From Hydrangea macrophylla (taxonomy: Eukaryota > Streptophyta > Magnoliopsida > Cornales > Hydrangeaceae): a DNA stretch of 64,000 nt. Within the stretch, counting starts at the first letter, position 1. Each line of letters opens with the position of its first letter. Where the stretch lies: the NCBI GenBank assembly GCA_033977485.1, contig CM066989.1:99281887-99345886 (forward strand), written 5' to 3'. The notes under the pieces are model-generated. The model had not been told where the DNA came from and searched no databases. It saw only the letters and a program-made list of their open reading frames with translations. The position numbers and the translations under genes are program-made. Below, in pieces: positions 53,297 through 64,000 of the stretch.

Positions 53297-56153
53297 TGTC
53301 ACGCCCCGAAAACCGAAGCGCGACGGAAAAGAAAAGATAGAGAAATAGAAAGAAGAGAATTTAAAATCCTTACACAAAATGCGGAAGCGACTTTATAAAC
53401 CCACGGGGATTCCCACAAGGATGACTCACTAATACGTAAATCCTAAATGGACTTACATGCTAATGAGTCCAACCAAGATAGAAGCACTAGAAGATTTAAT
53501 TAAGAGACTATCCGGACAAGTTCCAGTTTCAAGGAGAGAAAGAAAAATACAATAACTTTGAAAAAGGGCATTTTTTTGATAGTTGCAGAATTGTAAAACA
53601 CCTCTATATGATTATATCTTTACAAATTTCACATTATGTCCACGTAAGTCCCTGTAAAATTTAATTCTACACAAGTTTTGTCTAATGACATGTTTTCCAA
53701 TTCCTCATCGTTTGGGCAGAAAACTAAAATCACAGTAGCTGTTTTTCCTTGACAGTAAATTTTGACAGCATTTTGAAACATCACCAACTATGCCAAATTT
53801 TCAAATTTAAACATTGGTACAAGACTAAACAAGTCCTAAACAACATATAACACGTGTCTAGACCAAACGTAACTTCATCTACTCGAAATTTATTAAAAAC
53901 GAGGAGTGAAAGAGATGAAGAGAGGAAGAATGGGAGAGGGAGAGGTTGAGAGAGAGATTTTAAAACATTTCCTTTAAAAACAAAATGGACGAATCCGGAA
54001 AGGATTTCATACAAATATAATGAGTCCGGTAGGGGACAAAACCAAATATAAATGAATCCGGCAAGGATTTCATACAATTACAATGAGTCCGGCAAGGACA
54101 AAACCAATCATAAACGAATCCGGCAAGGATTTAAATCAACACACATACATAAAACTTTAAAAGAGATTCTACAGTCTCGGAAACATAATTTACATAACAT
54201 AATTAAGTTTAACAAGTAGAAAAGGCAAGGACTAACATTTGTCCATCAATTACAACAAGGCTTCCCATAATGATAAAATATGGAAGTCCAAGCTTTAGAA
54301 GTTTTGTAATAAAAATAATACAACCATTCTCTTTAAGAGTACTAGACTATTACAAACTTCCCCAACTAGTTAAAATTTACAAGAGAGCTATCCAAAAACA
54401 TGTCTAAGCACGAGTCTTCAAAACAGGACAAAAGGTATCAACGCCTATGCGTCGGGTCACATATGCCTTTTGCCTTTATCAAGCTCACCTGAAAAATGAT
54501 TTGTCGTTTTTATGAGAAAGACGGCTCGTAGAAGACATTGTAGCAATTCTATATGCTATCCATGACTAAAATGAAATGGGATGCAACGGGTCACCACCAC
54601 GGCTACAATGAAATGATTAAAGCTGCAAGGCTATGCATGATATGTGCACACCTCTCTCATTACCGGACCATGAGCCACCCATGCATGGAGTGTAGCATAC
54701 CAACTTCCGGGAGCCAACCGAATATAGCTGGAGTTTGAATGTTTCTAAGGGTCATTCTCCCTGTCTCACATCACAACCCACGTCCGGATTTCTTAAATAA
54801 AATTCCCTCGCATGGGGTTTTTCTCTTTTCAAAACAAAACATTTATGTCGTGTTCATGTAATGCTTGCCGTTTAGGCCTCAATGCATATGATGTTGATAA
54901 TGATTAAAGAATGATGCACTACATTATATAAGCAATAATTCTAGTCCATAAGACATGATATCAAGAACTTCAAAGAATGTAATTTAATTCCATAATTTAA
55001 CATTCCTAACAAGAATTTCTAAACTAACGTCCTAACATGTGTTTACACATAAAGGGAGCATCCTTAGCATATCTAGCACCACATAATCAAGTTTGGTAAA
55101 ATCCATACATGTAATTTACAATTTGGCATATATTTCTAAATTTACAACATTGGGGAAGAACAAATGCATGGGTCCAATTTATTATCCTAACATTCCTCTA
55201 ATTACATTTAGCACCCCAAAATCACAACTAAAGCATATAAATCACATTAAGGTGTAATAATTCCAACATTACAACTTTGGGGAATTCTAATGCATGAGTC
55301 CAAATCCTCTATTAATACATATAAATGAACTCAAATCAATTTAGACAAGTACAACATATGAAATCGAAACAATGTATATTTACCTTAGTGGAGATTTTCC
55401 AAAATAAATGGAAATGCCCAAAAATTTGAGAAAGAAGCAAATGACCCCAAATGGCTTCAAGAATATGTAAAGAGAAGTCCTAGGAAGCCCAAGGACTCAC
55501 TGCATGTAGTAATACTTCAAGGGGACTCCATGGTTGAAGATGAAAGATTTGAAAGTTCTATGTGATTTGGGAAAACTAAGGTTGGGGTCACCAAAACGAA
55601 TTTCGTGGGTATCACTAGAAAGCTTATGGAATTCTAAGACTATTTTGTGAAATGGAAAATCTCACGAAAATGACTTATTAATGGCCTATTGGAGCTTGAA
55701 AGTGAAGAGCTATGGAGGTTTTTGGTGTACCCATTTTGATATAGATGAAGAAGAAGAAGAGGAGAGAGAGAGAAAGGAAGAAAAGGAAAAAAAAAATAGA
55801 AATGAGAGAGAGAGATATGGCCGGTTCTTTAAAATGGGGTGGGGCCCACATTTGTTTTGTTTGGTCTTTGCATTTAAATGAGATGTAGATATATGTAGTA
55901 CATGTGTGTGTATGTGTGGTCTACCCCTACACACCCAATTTAAAGTATGTACCCACTTTATCCCTAGTAAAAAAAAAATTTATTATAAAATAAAATAATA
56001 CCAAATAAGAAAAGAAAATTAAATAAATGAATAAATAATTAAATATAGTGACACAAGTTAAGGTAAAATTAAATACTACACCAATTTAATTAATGGTTCG
56101 CACATAAGTAATTAAAATATAATTACCCTTAATTAAAATTTCAAATTATGACA
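53297..56153 (-). repeat. 3' LTR of the Tekay-like element
   Basis: Plus strand TGTCACGCCCCGAAAACC...TTCAAATTATGACA; on the minus strand TGTCATAATTTG to GGGGCGTGACA, with TG/CA ends. 2857 bp. Direct repeat of 61408-64000. The ORFs inside (53781-54077, 55681-55881 and partners) occur in both LTRs and are not genes. Confidence 0.95.
53985..54135. repeat. Tandem words AATCCGGCAAGGAT in the LTR
   Basis: GAATCCGG(C)AAGGATTT and GAGTCCGG(Y)A(R)GGACAAAACC alternate, two and a half units of about 62 bp. The same array is at 62098-62245 in the other LTR. Confidence 0.8.
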
Positions 56154-56167
56154 ATCTACCCCTCTTA
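56154..56167 (-). other. Polypurine tract of the Tekay-like element
   Basis: The minus strand reads TTTAAGAGGGGTAGAT up to the LTR TG, the plus-strand primer position. Confidence 0.6.
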
Positions 56168-56268
56168 AAAGAATTCCGCCCCGGAATTCGGAGCAAATAA
56201 GCGAACAAGGGAGCAACGACTCGCTCAAACCTTGACTAACTAATATTAACAAGTGAAAAAGACTTACT

Positions 56269-56961
56269 CTACTCGGGGAAAAGGTGAGGGTAACTCTTCC
56301 TAGCTTCATCCTCGTCCTCCCAAGTCGACTCGGCAATGTTATGATGATTCCACTGAATTCTTACCAATGGAATAACCCTACCTCGTAAAACACGGTCTTT
56401 CTTCTCAATGATACGGATGGGTTGCTCTTCATACGACGCGTCTTCTCCAAGAGGCAACTCGGTCCAATCTTTGATATGCGATGGATCGGGGTAATGCTGA
56501 CGGAGTGGATCAGAGTTACACCTATGAAGCATTGAAACATGAAATACATTGTGAACACTCGAGAGTTGAGGCGGAAGAGCTAAGCGATACACGACTTCAC
56601 CAACCCTTTCAAGAATCTCAAATGGTCCCACAAACCGCGGTACTAATTTCCCGCTTTGTCCAAAATGTTGTAATCCGCGACGCGGCGAAACCTTTAGAAA
56701 CACGTGATTACCAACTTCAAATTCCAAAGGCCGGCGGTGACGGTCGGCATAAGATTTTTGACGACTCTGAGCTGAAATCAACTTTTCACGAATTACTTTA
56801 ATCTTTTCTGACGTCTCTCTAACCATATCGGATCCATGAAGAATAGTCTCACCTACCTCGCCCCAACATAAAGGAGATCGACACGGGCGACCATACAATG
56901 CCTCAAACGGTGCCATCTGAATACTAGCTTGATAACTGTTATTGTACGTAAACTCGGCCAA
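56269..56961 (-). pseudogene. Integrase C-terminus with chromodomain
   Basis: A 230-residue segment. The first part (FTYNNSYQASIQMAPFEALY, RPCRSPLCW) follows the integrase core; GNHVFLKVSP and GKLVPRFVGPFEILERVGEV form the GPY/F module; residues of about 185-228 (VIPLVRIQWNHHNIAESTWE) form a chromodomain-like end, which targets insertion to heterochromatin. It is in a different frame from the pol segment to its right. A TAG at 56977-56979, just upstream in its own frame, adds another break. Confidence 0.85.
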
Positions 56962-57116
56962 TGGTAAATGTTCTTCCTAATTACCACCAAGTTCCATAAT
57001 ACTGGCTCTCAACATGTCCTCTAAGATTTGAATAGTATGCTCGGATTGCCCATCTGTCTGAGGATGGAACGCTGTGCTAAGAAAAGTTGAGTACCCAAAG
57101 CTTTCTGCAAACTCTG
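56962..57116 (-). pseudogene. Broken integrase core end
   Basis: Encodes the rest of the integrase core (FHPQTDGQSEHTIQILEDML in one frame), with the catalytic Glu region. A TGA at 57117-57119, a frameshift within about 50 bases after it, and a TAG at 56977-56979 break it. Confidence 0.75.
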
Positions 57117-60100
57117 TCAAAAGTGAGATACAAATTTTGAATCAAGATCTGATACAATCGAAACGGGGATACCATGAAGTCTCACAATCTCTCGGATGTA
57201 GATCATACTAAGAGTGTCTACGGTGTCAGTTACCTTAATTGGTAAGAAATGTGCCGATTTAGTCAAACGGTCCACAATGACCCAAATAGCATAATGCTTA
57301 CGCAAGGTCCTAGGAAGTGCCGAAACAATGTCCATAGTGATATGCTCCCACTTCCACTCGGGAATAGGGAGAGGTTGTAACAAACCTGCGGGTCTCTGAT
57401 GCTCGGCCTTTACTTGTTGACAAACTGGACAACTTGCGACGAACTCGACAACTGCTCTTTTCAAACCATTCCACCAATACTGACGACGTAAATCATGGTA
57501 CATTTTCGTACCCCCCGGATGAACGGCAAAGCGGGAATGATGAAACTCTTTCAAAACATCCTCTCGACAATCTACGGGAACAAAGACTCGATTTCGAAAC
57601 CTCAAACCTCTACCATCATCAAAAGTCCAACCCTTCTCCAAATCTCCATTGAGCATATGGGGCTTTAAGGACATGGTCTCATCATCGGATTTCTGTAACT
57701 CTAAAATTCGATTCAAAAGTGACGGTTGAATGGTCAAAGTAAACAAAGTAGCTCGATCGGGATTTTCTGCGCAATAAATCTCAAAATCATCAAGGTGTTC
57801 AAACATCCTCCACTCTTGGATAGGTAAATAGGCTAAAGTGCCACAGGGTTTGCGACTAAGGGCATCGGCCACGACATTAGCCTTACCTGGATGATATTGC
57901 AAGTCAAAGTCATAATCTCCTAAATACTCCATCCAACGGCGTTGCCTCAAGTTAAGGTCTCGTTGAGTAAAAATATATTTAAAGATCTTGTGATCGGAAA
58001 ATACCTCAAATTTTTCACCATACAAGTAGCGTCTCCAACTCTTTAAAGCAAACACAACAGCGGCAAGTTCTAAGTCGTGAGTAGGGTAATTTTTCTCGTG
58101 AGGTTTCAATTGTCTCGAACCATAAGCTATAACTTTACCCTCTTGCATTAATACACAACCCAAACCTTCAAGTGAAGCGTCACAATAAACGGTATAGTTC
58201 AATCCACGCTCGGGAATAACATGGATAGGTGCCGAAGTCAAACGGGTTTTCAATTGTTGGAAAGCATTTTCACAAGAATCGTCCCATATGAATTTCACTC
58301 CCTTCCTAGTAAGCTTAGTCATAGGCATAGCTAAACGAGAAAAGTTCTCCACGAAGCGACGGTAATAACCCGCTAGTCCCAAGAAACTACGGACTTCAAA
58401 TACATTCTTTGGCGATTGCCAACCCATGACGGCTTCGATCTTAGAAGGATCAACGGATACCCCATCACCCGAAACAACATGACCAAGAAACTTCACTTCC
58501 GGTAACCAAAATTCACACTTAGAAAATTTTGCATACAAACGGTGCCCTCTCAAGACTTCTAATACAATTCGGAGATGTTCCTCATATTTTTCTCTAGAAG
58601 GTGAATAGATTAATATGTCATCTATAAACACAATCACAAACTTATCTAAGAATGGGCTAAAGATGCGGTTCATCAAATCCATGAAAGTGGCGGGTGCATT
58701 CGTTAAACCGAATGGCATAACAAGAAACTCAAAATGACCATAACATGAACGGAAAGCTGTCTTAGGAATGTCACAGTCGCGAACTCGCAATTGATGATAA
58801 CCTGACCTCAAGTCAATCTTAGAAAAACAAGTTGAGCCACAGAGTTGGTCAAAAAGATCATCAATTCTGGGAAGCAGATATTTGTTCTTTATTGTAACGT
58901 GGTTTAGCTTACGATAGTCAATACACAATCGAAGTGATCCATCTTTCTTCTTTACGAAAACGACAGGTGCTCCCCAAGGAGAAGTACTAGGGCGAATAAA
59001 ACCTTTAAGTTGTAAATCCTCTAACTGTGTCTTTAATTCTTTCAATTCAGTGGGTGACATACGATACGGTGGAATTGAAATCGGTGATGTACCGGAAACT
59101 AGATCTATCGCAAACTCAATCTCACCGATAGGCGGCAAACCAGGTAAGTCCTCAGGAAAAACATCAGAGTATTCACTAACAATCGGAGGAAATTCAATTA
59201 AAGTTGGCTCATCTTCATCGAAAAACAAACTAGCAAGGTAGTCATTCTGATTCTTTTCCCTACACAAACTGTGAAGTGAACGCATCGGAAAGTCTAAGCG
59301 GTCACCCTCAAAACGACCAAGGTCCCCGGAAGGTAATACAAAAGTGACTCGTCTCTTGAAACAATCAATAAAAGCTCGGTAGGTAGTTAACCAGTCCATA
59401 CCCAAAATTACATCAAAACTAAGCATGTCTATAATGATTAAATCAACAATGATGTTCTTGTCGGCAAGAACAAGTTCACAACCACGACATACCCGATCCA
59501 AGGGAACTAAACCTCCAACGGGAGTATCGACTAAAAGTGTAGAAGCTAAATGACTCACTTCTAAATCTAAGGATGATGCACAAGATGAAGATATAAATGA
59601 ACATGATGCGCCGGTATCAATAAGCACAGAAGCTCTAGAACTGAACACTAATAACGTACCTCGAATAACTGAAGCATCGGAGTTAGCTACGGAAGGTGCG
59701 GCGGCAACAAGGTTGAACACAGTAGGAGGTGGCCTTGGGGCTTGCTGTCCTCCTCCATGATGTCCCACATGATGGTACTGGCCTTCAGGAGCATTAGGCT
59801 TGAAGCTCTGAGCAGAAGGAACTAACGGTGGTGATAAAAGAGGTGGCCTATAGTTCTGCTGATAAGGTCCCGAAAAAGGTGGACGAACTTGTGGTGGTAC
59901 GACTGCCTGCGATGCTGTCTGATTAAATGGACACTCTCTAAATATGTGGTTTGGGTCACCACAATCGTAACAATTCCTCAGACCGAAGTTACCCCCTCCA
60001 CGGGAACGACCAGAACGATGAGAACCACGAGACTGAGATTGATGTGACTGAGATTTAGGTGGGAGCTGAGAAACTGGCTGAGCTTGAATAGGTATCGGAG

Positions 60101-60137
60101 AAGAATATGTAGAATGTTGAGGGACATACTCTTGCTT
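57117..60137 (-). pseudogene. Gag zinc knuckle, protease, RT, RNase H, integrase
   Basis: One open frame of about 1006 codons between a TAG at 60138 and a TGA at 57117. In order: the zinc knuckle [15 protein letters not shown] at about 59975; protease [14 protein letters not shown] with [20 protein letters not shown] and the FIDD catalytic box; RNase H with [21 protein letters not shown] and FSDHKIF, ending VVADALSRK; integrase zinc finger ([19 protein letters not shown]) and core with ITMDIV and SDLDSKF. The last integrase part is cut off. Counted from the Met at 59768 the FIDD box is residues 381-384. This is the best preserved pol in the window. Confidence 0.9.
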
Positions 60138-60530
60138 CTACTTCTTGAATTGGTGTCCACTTGATGAACCTGACTGATTACCCTTTGATGGAGCACGGAA
60201 TTCCTTATCTTTCTTTGAACTCAAATACTCCTCCTCGAACACAAGTGCTTTCTGAACCACTTTACTATAGGAGTCCAATTCGAATCCAACAACTTTTGCA
60301 CAAAGTCCCTGACGAAGTCCATTCTCAAAAGTCCTAGCCTTAATTTTATCGTCGGCAGTGATATCGGGTGCAAAACGAGCCAAGTCCCCAAAACGAGCTT
60401 CATAATCAGTAACAGACATCTCACCCTGACGAAGATTGAGGAATTCAATTCTCTTGGAATTACGAGCAACTGGTGGAAAATACTTATCGAGGAATAGCTG
60501 GGTAAAGGTGTTCCAAGACATACCCTCCAA
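60138..60530 (-). pseudogene. Tekay-like gag, central part
   Basis: A 130-residue segment: SWNTFTQLFLDKYFPPVARN, then LRQGEMSVTDYEARFGDLAR and KIKARTFENGLRQGLCAKVV, the classic chromovirus gag core. A TAG at 60138 ends it; the frame is the same as pol. Confidence 0.85.
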
Positions 60531-60569
60531 AGTTTGCGTAGTAAGAACTAGTTCCCACCAGATTTGGGC

Positions 60570-60782
60570 TCAACCCGCCAATTGAAATGTAGCAGCATCT
60601 ATATGGAGATTATCTTCGACAATACCGAGATGTTCAAAGATACGAGTAATCCTCTTTAACCAAAGCTCCGCTTGAACAGGGTCCGTTTCTCCCGAGAAAA
60701 CTTGAGGATTCTTTCTACCAAATTCTCTCATAGCCGATTGTGCCCTCGGTTCCCCCTGAACAACTGGCACTACAGGAGCCAC
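60570..60782 (-). pseudogene. Tekay-like gag, upstream part
   Basis: A 70-residue segment with REFGRKNPQVFSGETDPVQA and WLKRITRIFEHLGIVEDNL, the start of the gag core. A TGA at 60570-60572 interrupts it, with gag sequence continuing beyond in the same frame (60531-60569). Confidence 0.85.
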
Positions 60783-60827
60783 GCCGGCAGGAGCTACCGG
60801 TGGTGGTGGTATATCATTCCTTGCTGC

Positions 60828-61070
60828 TTAGGCAGCTTGAGTGAAATCCCTCATGGCAGCGGCCATCTCACGAAAGAACTGAGCTCCATCGGGAACTCCT
60901 AGAGTAGATTCAGGTATAGAAGTTGGAGTAGATTCAGTAGTAGGAACTGGAGCAGAAGCGGATGAGGAAGACTGGGCCCCTCGACCTGCGGCTCCACTTC
61001 GGCCCCTAGCACGACCTCTAGCACGGCTAGGAGGTCGGCCTCTAGCACGACCTCTAACGCGTGGCGGCAT
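60828..61070 (-). pseudogene. Tekay-like gag N-terminus
   Basis: ATG at 61070, the natural gag start, about 340 bp inside the LTR. An Arg/Gly-rich basic head (PPRVRGRARGRPPSRARGRA) is followed by a Ser/Thr/Pro-rich stretch and REMAAAMRDFTQA. A TAA at 60828 breaks the frame, which is that of the rest of gag-pol. Confidence 0.8.
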
Positions 61071-61392
61071 AGCTAGGTAGAAAACAACTACGAGGTAACA
61101 AGGGATTAGATTTTTAACATCCTACTATACCTCTAATTCAATCATTTATCGAATCAAGATTATATTACCATGACCAATGTAAACACATAGAACATGAAAA
61201 TTTAACATGTAGTCATATAGTCCCGAAGGCATTCAACATATTGGCATGCTCACTAGGCCACTCAATACTCAATGCAATCTCTAAAGCGAACAATGGAAGT
61301 ACAAATAAAACTTAGACAGGTAGTAAATAAAAACAATTTGCAAGTAAGCCCAAATTAAACTCCCATAGCCCCTAGGTATTCAAACCCGGTTA
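61071..61392 (-). other. 5' leader of the Tekay-like element
   Basis: Non-coding sequence between the primer site and the gag start. Nothing else seen. Confidence 0.6.
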
Positions 61393-61404
61393 GTTCTGAT
61401 ACCA
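61393..61404 (-). other. tRNA-iMet primer-binding site
   Basis: The minus strand reads TGGTATCAGAAC, one base off the initiator tRNA-Met complement, three bases inside the LTR. Confidence 0.85.
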
Positions 61405-61407
61405 ATC

Positions 61408-64000
61408 TGTCACGCCCCGAAAACCGAAGCGCGAGGGAAAAGAAAAGATAGAGAAATAGAAAGAAGAGAATTTAAAATCCTTACACAAAATGCGGAAGCG
61501 ACTTTGGAAACCCACGGGGATTCCCACAAGGATGACTCACTAATACGTAAATCCTAAATGGACTTACATGCTAATGAGTCCAACCAAGATAGAAGCACTA
61601 GAAGATTTAATTAAGAGACTATCCGGACAAGTTCTAGTTTCAAGGAGAGAGAAAAATAAAATAACTTTGAAAAAGGGCATTTTTTTTATAGTTGCAGAAT
61701 TTTAAAACACCTCTATATAGTTATATCTTTAAACATTTCACATTCTGTTTGTGATGGTCCCTGTAAAATTTAATTCTGCACAACTTTCGTCTAATGACAT
61801 TTTTTCCAATTCCTCACCGTTTGGGCAGAAAACTGAAATCACAGTAGCAGTTTTTCCTTGACAGTAAATTTTGACAGCATTTTGAAACATTATCAACTAT
61901 ACCAAATTTTCAAGTTTAAACATTGGTACAAGACTAAACAAGTCCTAAACAACATATAACACATGTCTAGACCAAACAGAACTTCATCTACTCGAAATTT
62001 ATTAAAAACGAGGAGTGAAAGAGATGAAGAGAGGAAGAATGGGAGAGGGAGAGGTTGAGAGAGAGAGATTTTAAAACATTTCCTTTAAAAACAAAATGGA
62101 CAAATCCGGCAAGGATTTCATACAAATATAATGAGTCCGGTAGGGGACAAAACCAAATATAAATGAATCCGGCAAGGATTTCATACAATTACAATGAGTC
62201 CGGCAAGGACAAAACCAATCATAAACGAATCCGGCAAGGATTTAAATCAACACACATACATAAAACTTTAAAAGAGATTCTACGGTCTCAGAAACATAAT
62301 TTACATAACATAATTAAGTTTAACAAATAGAAAAGGCAAGGACTAACATTTGTCCATCAATTACAACAAGGCTTCCCAAAATGATAAAATATGGAAGTCC
62401 AAGCTTTAGAAGTTTGTAATAAAAATAATACAACCATTCTCTTTAAGAGTACTAGACTATTACAAACTTCCCCAACTAGTTAAAATTTATAAGAGAGCTA
62501 TCCAAAAACATGTCTAAGCACGAGTCTTCAAAACAGGACAAAAGGTATCAACGCCTATGCGTCGGGTCACATATGCCCTTTGCCTTTATCAAGCTCACCT
62601 GAAAAATGATTTGTCGTTTTTATGAGAACGACGGCTCGTAGAAGACATTGTAACAATTCTATATGCTATCAATGACTAAAATGAAATGAGATGCAATGGG
62701 TCGCCACCACGGCTACAATGAAATGATTAAAGCCGCAAGGCTATGCATGATATGTGCACACCTCTCTCATTACCGGACCATGAGCCACCCACGCATGGAG
62801 TGTAGCATACCAACTTCCGGGAGCCAACCGAATATAGCTGGAGTTTGAATGTTTCTAAGGGTCATTCTCCCTGTCTCACATCACAACCCACGTCCAGATT
62901 TCTTAAATAAAATTCCCTCGCATGGGGTTTTTCTCTTTTCAAAACAAAACATTTATGTCGTGTTCATGTAATGCTTGCCGTTTAGGCCTCAATGCATATG
63001 ATGTTGATAATGATTTAAGAATAATCCACTACAATATATAAGCAATAATTCTAGTCCATTAGACATGATATCAAGAACTTCAAAGAATGTAATTTAATTC
63101 CATAATTTAACATTCCTAACAAGAATTTCTAAACTAACGTCCTAACATGTGTTTACACATAAAGGGAGCATCCTAAGCATATCTAGCACCACATAATCAA
63201 GTTTGGTATAATCCATACATGTAATTTACAATTTGGCATATATTTCTAAATTTACAACATTGGGGAAGAACTAATGCATGGGTTCAATTTATTATCCTAA
63301 CATTCCTCTAATTACATTTAGCACCCCAAAATCACAACTAAAGCATATAAATCACATTAAGGTTTAATAATTCCAACATTACAACTTTGGGGAATTCTAA
63401 TGTATGAGTCCAAATCCTCTATTAATACATATAAATGAACTCAAATCAATTTAGACAAGTACAACATATGAAATCGAAACAATGTATATCTACCTTAGTG
63501 GAGATTTTCCAAAATAAATGGAAATGTCCAAAAATTTGAGAAAGAAGCAAAGGACCCCAAATGGCTTCAAGAATATGAAAAGAGAAGTCCTAGGAAGCCC
63601 AAGGACTCACTGCATGTAGTAATTCTTCAAGGGGACTCCATGGTTGAAGATGAAAGATTTGAAAGCTCTATGTGATTTGGGAAAACTAAGGTAGGAGTCA
63701 CCAAAACGAATTTCGTGGGTATCACTAGAAAGCTTATGGAATTCTAAGACTATTTTGTGAAATGGAAAATCTCACAAAAATGACTTATTAATGGCCTATT
63801 GGAGCTTGAAAGTGAAGAGCTATGGAGGTTTTTGGTGTACCCATTTTGATATAGATGAAGAAGAAGAAGAAGAAGAGGAGAGAGAGAAAGGAAGAAAAGG
63901 AAAAAAAATTAGAAATGAGAGAGAGAGATATGGCCGGCTCTTTAAAATGGGGTGGGGCCCACATTTATTTTGTTTGGTCTTTGCATTTAAATGAGATGTA
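61408..64000 (-). repeat. 5' LTR of the Tekay-like element, cut by the window end
   Basis: Direct repeat of 53297-55890, starting TGTCACGCCCCGAAAACC. About 260 bases of its outer end lie beyond the window. Confidence 0.95.

Larger units (their letters stand above)
53297..64000 (-). mobile_element. Tekay-like chromovirus (Ty3/gypsy), right end outside window
   Basis: Complete layout on the minus strand: LTR (61408 to beyond 64000), tRNA-iMet primer site, gag, protease, RT, RNase H, integrase with chromodomain, polypurine tract, LTR (53297-56153). The chromodomain and long LTRs (2.86 kb) suit the Tekay/Del lineage. The two LTRs are very similar, with only a few differences per hundred bases by eye, so the insertion is the youngest large one here. 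Gag-pol nevertheless holds several stops. Confidence 0.9.

Noticed and set aside
53781..54077. 98-codon ORF (also at 61988-62188)
   Set aside because: Present in both LTRs of the Tekay-like element and made from the AATCCGGCAAGGAT repeats.
55681..55881. Glu/Arg-rich ORF (also at 63791-63994)
   Set aside because: LTR sequence with a GAAGAAGAG microsatellite; copy number follows the LTR.

Overview
The window looks like a transposon-packed, AT-rich stretch of a flowering-plant nuclear genome, most likely a eudicot. Reasons: plant-type Ty3/gypsy lineages (Athila-like, Tat-like with a second RNase H, Tekay-like with a chromodomain), a plant Ty1/copia relic, a CACTA DNA transposon, a TRIM, Tourist-like and hAT-like MITEs, long (GA)n/(TA)n microsatellites, and a pentatricopeptide-repeat (PPR) gene fragment. 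No bacterial or viral genome organisation, rRNA, functional tRNA or CRISPR array was seen. Almost every coding stretch is a broken retrotransposon protein; the species cannot be named from the sequence alone.

Layout. 1-9959: minus-strand Athila-like element running off the left edge, with broken gag-pol (2712-8272), an unidentified ORF (1656-2552), a plant-transposon-domain ORF (1-621), a tRNA-Asp primer-binding site (8386-8403) and one LTR (about 8410-9959). 9967-15003: plus-strand Tat-type LTR copy split by a 2.5-kb insertion (10291-12799) that contains a TRIM. 15028-24371: minus-strand Tat-like element with dual RNase H and one LTR. 24372-26290: gypsy gag/PBS/LTR relic carrying a hAT-like MITE (25559-26204). 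26291-29770: MITEs, A-rich DNA, a 73-bp tandem repeat and a possible two-exon PPR gene. 29775-34478: CACTA-like element with subterminal palindromes, a 178-bp tandem array in two subfamilies and a nested Tourist MITE. 34479-40880: non-coding repeats, including a palindrome cluster and a MITE with a tandemly repeated end. 40890-43852: copia relic, cut by a second plus-strand Tat-type LTR (43851-46758). 46759-50654: nested repeats ending in a 1.8-kb near-palindrome with a tRNA-like loop. 50655-53296: unassigned DNA. 53297-64000: Tekay-like chromovirus with both LTRs visible (the right one cut by the window), PBS, polypurine tract and gag-pol broken by stops.

The genes do not form a pathway. The visible logic is nesting: LTRs, TRIMs and MITEs inserted into older elements. 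The most unusual signals are structural: unrelated repeats each carrying their own short palindromic word in clusters, a satellite-like 178-bp array inside a CACTA element, the large inverted repeat around a Pol III-type box A/box B pair, and a short spliceable PPR gene model.
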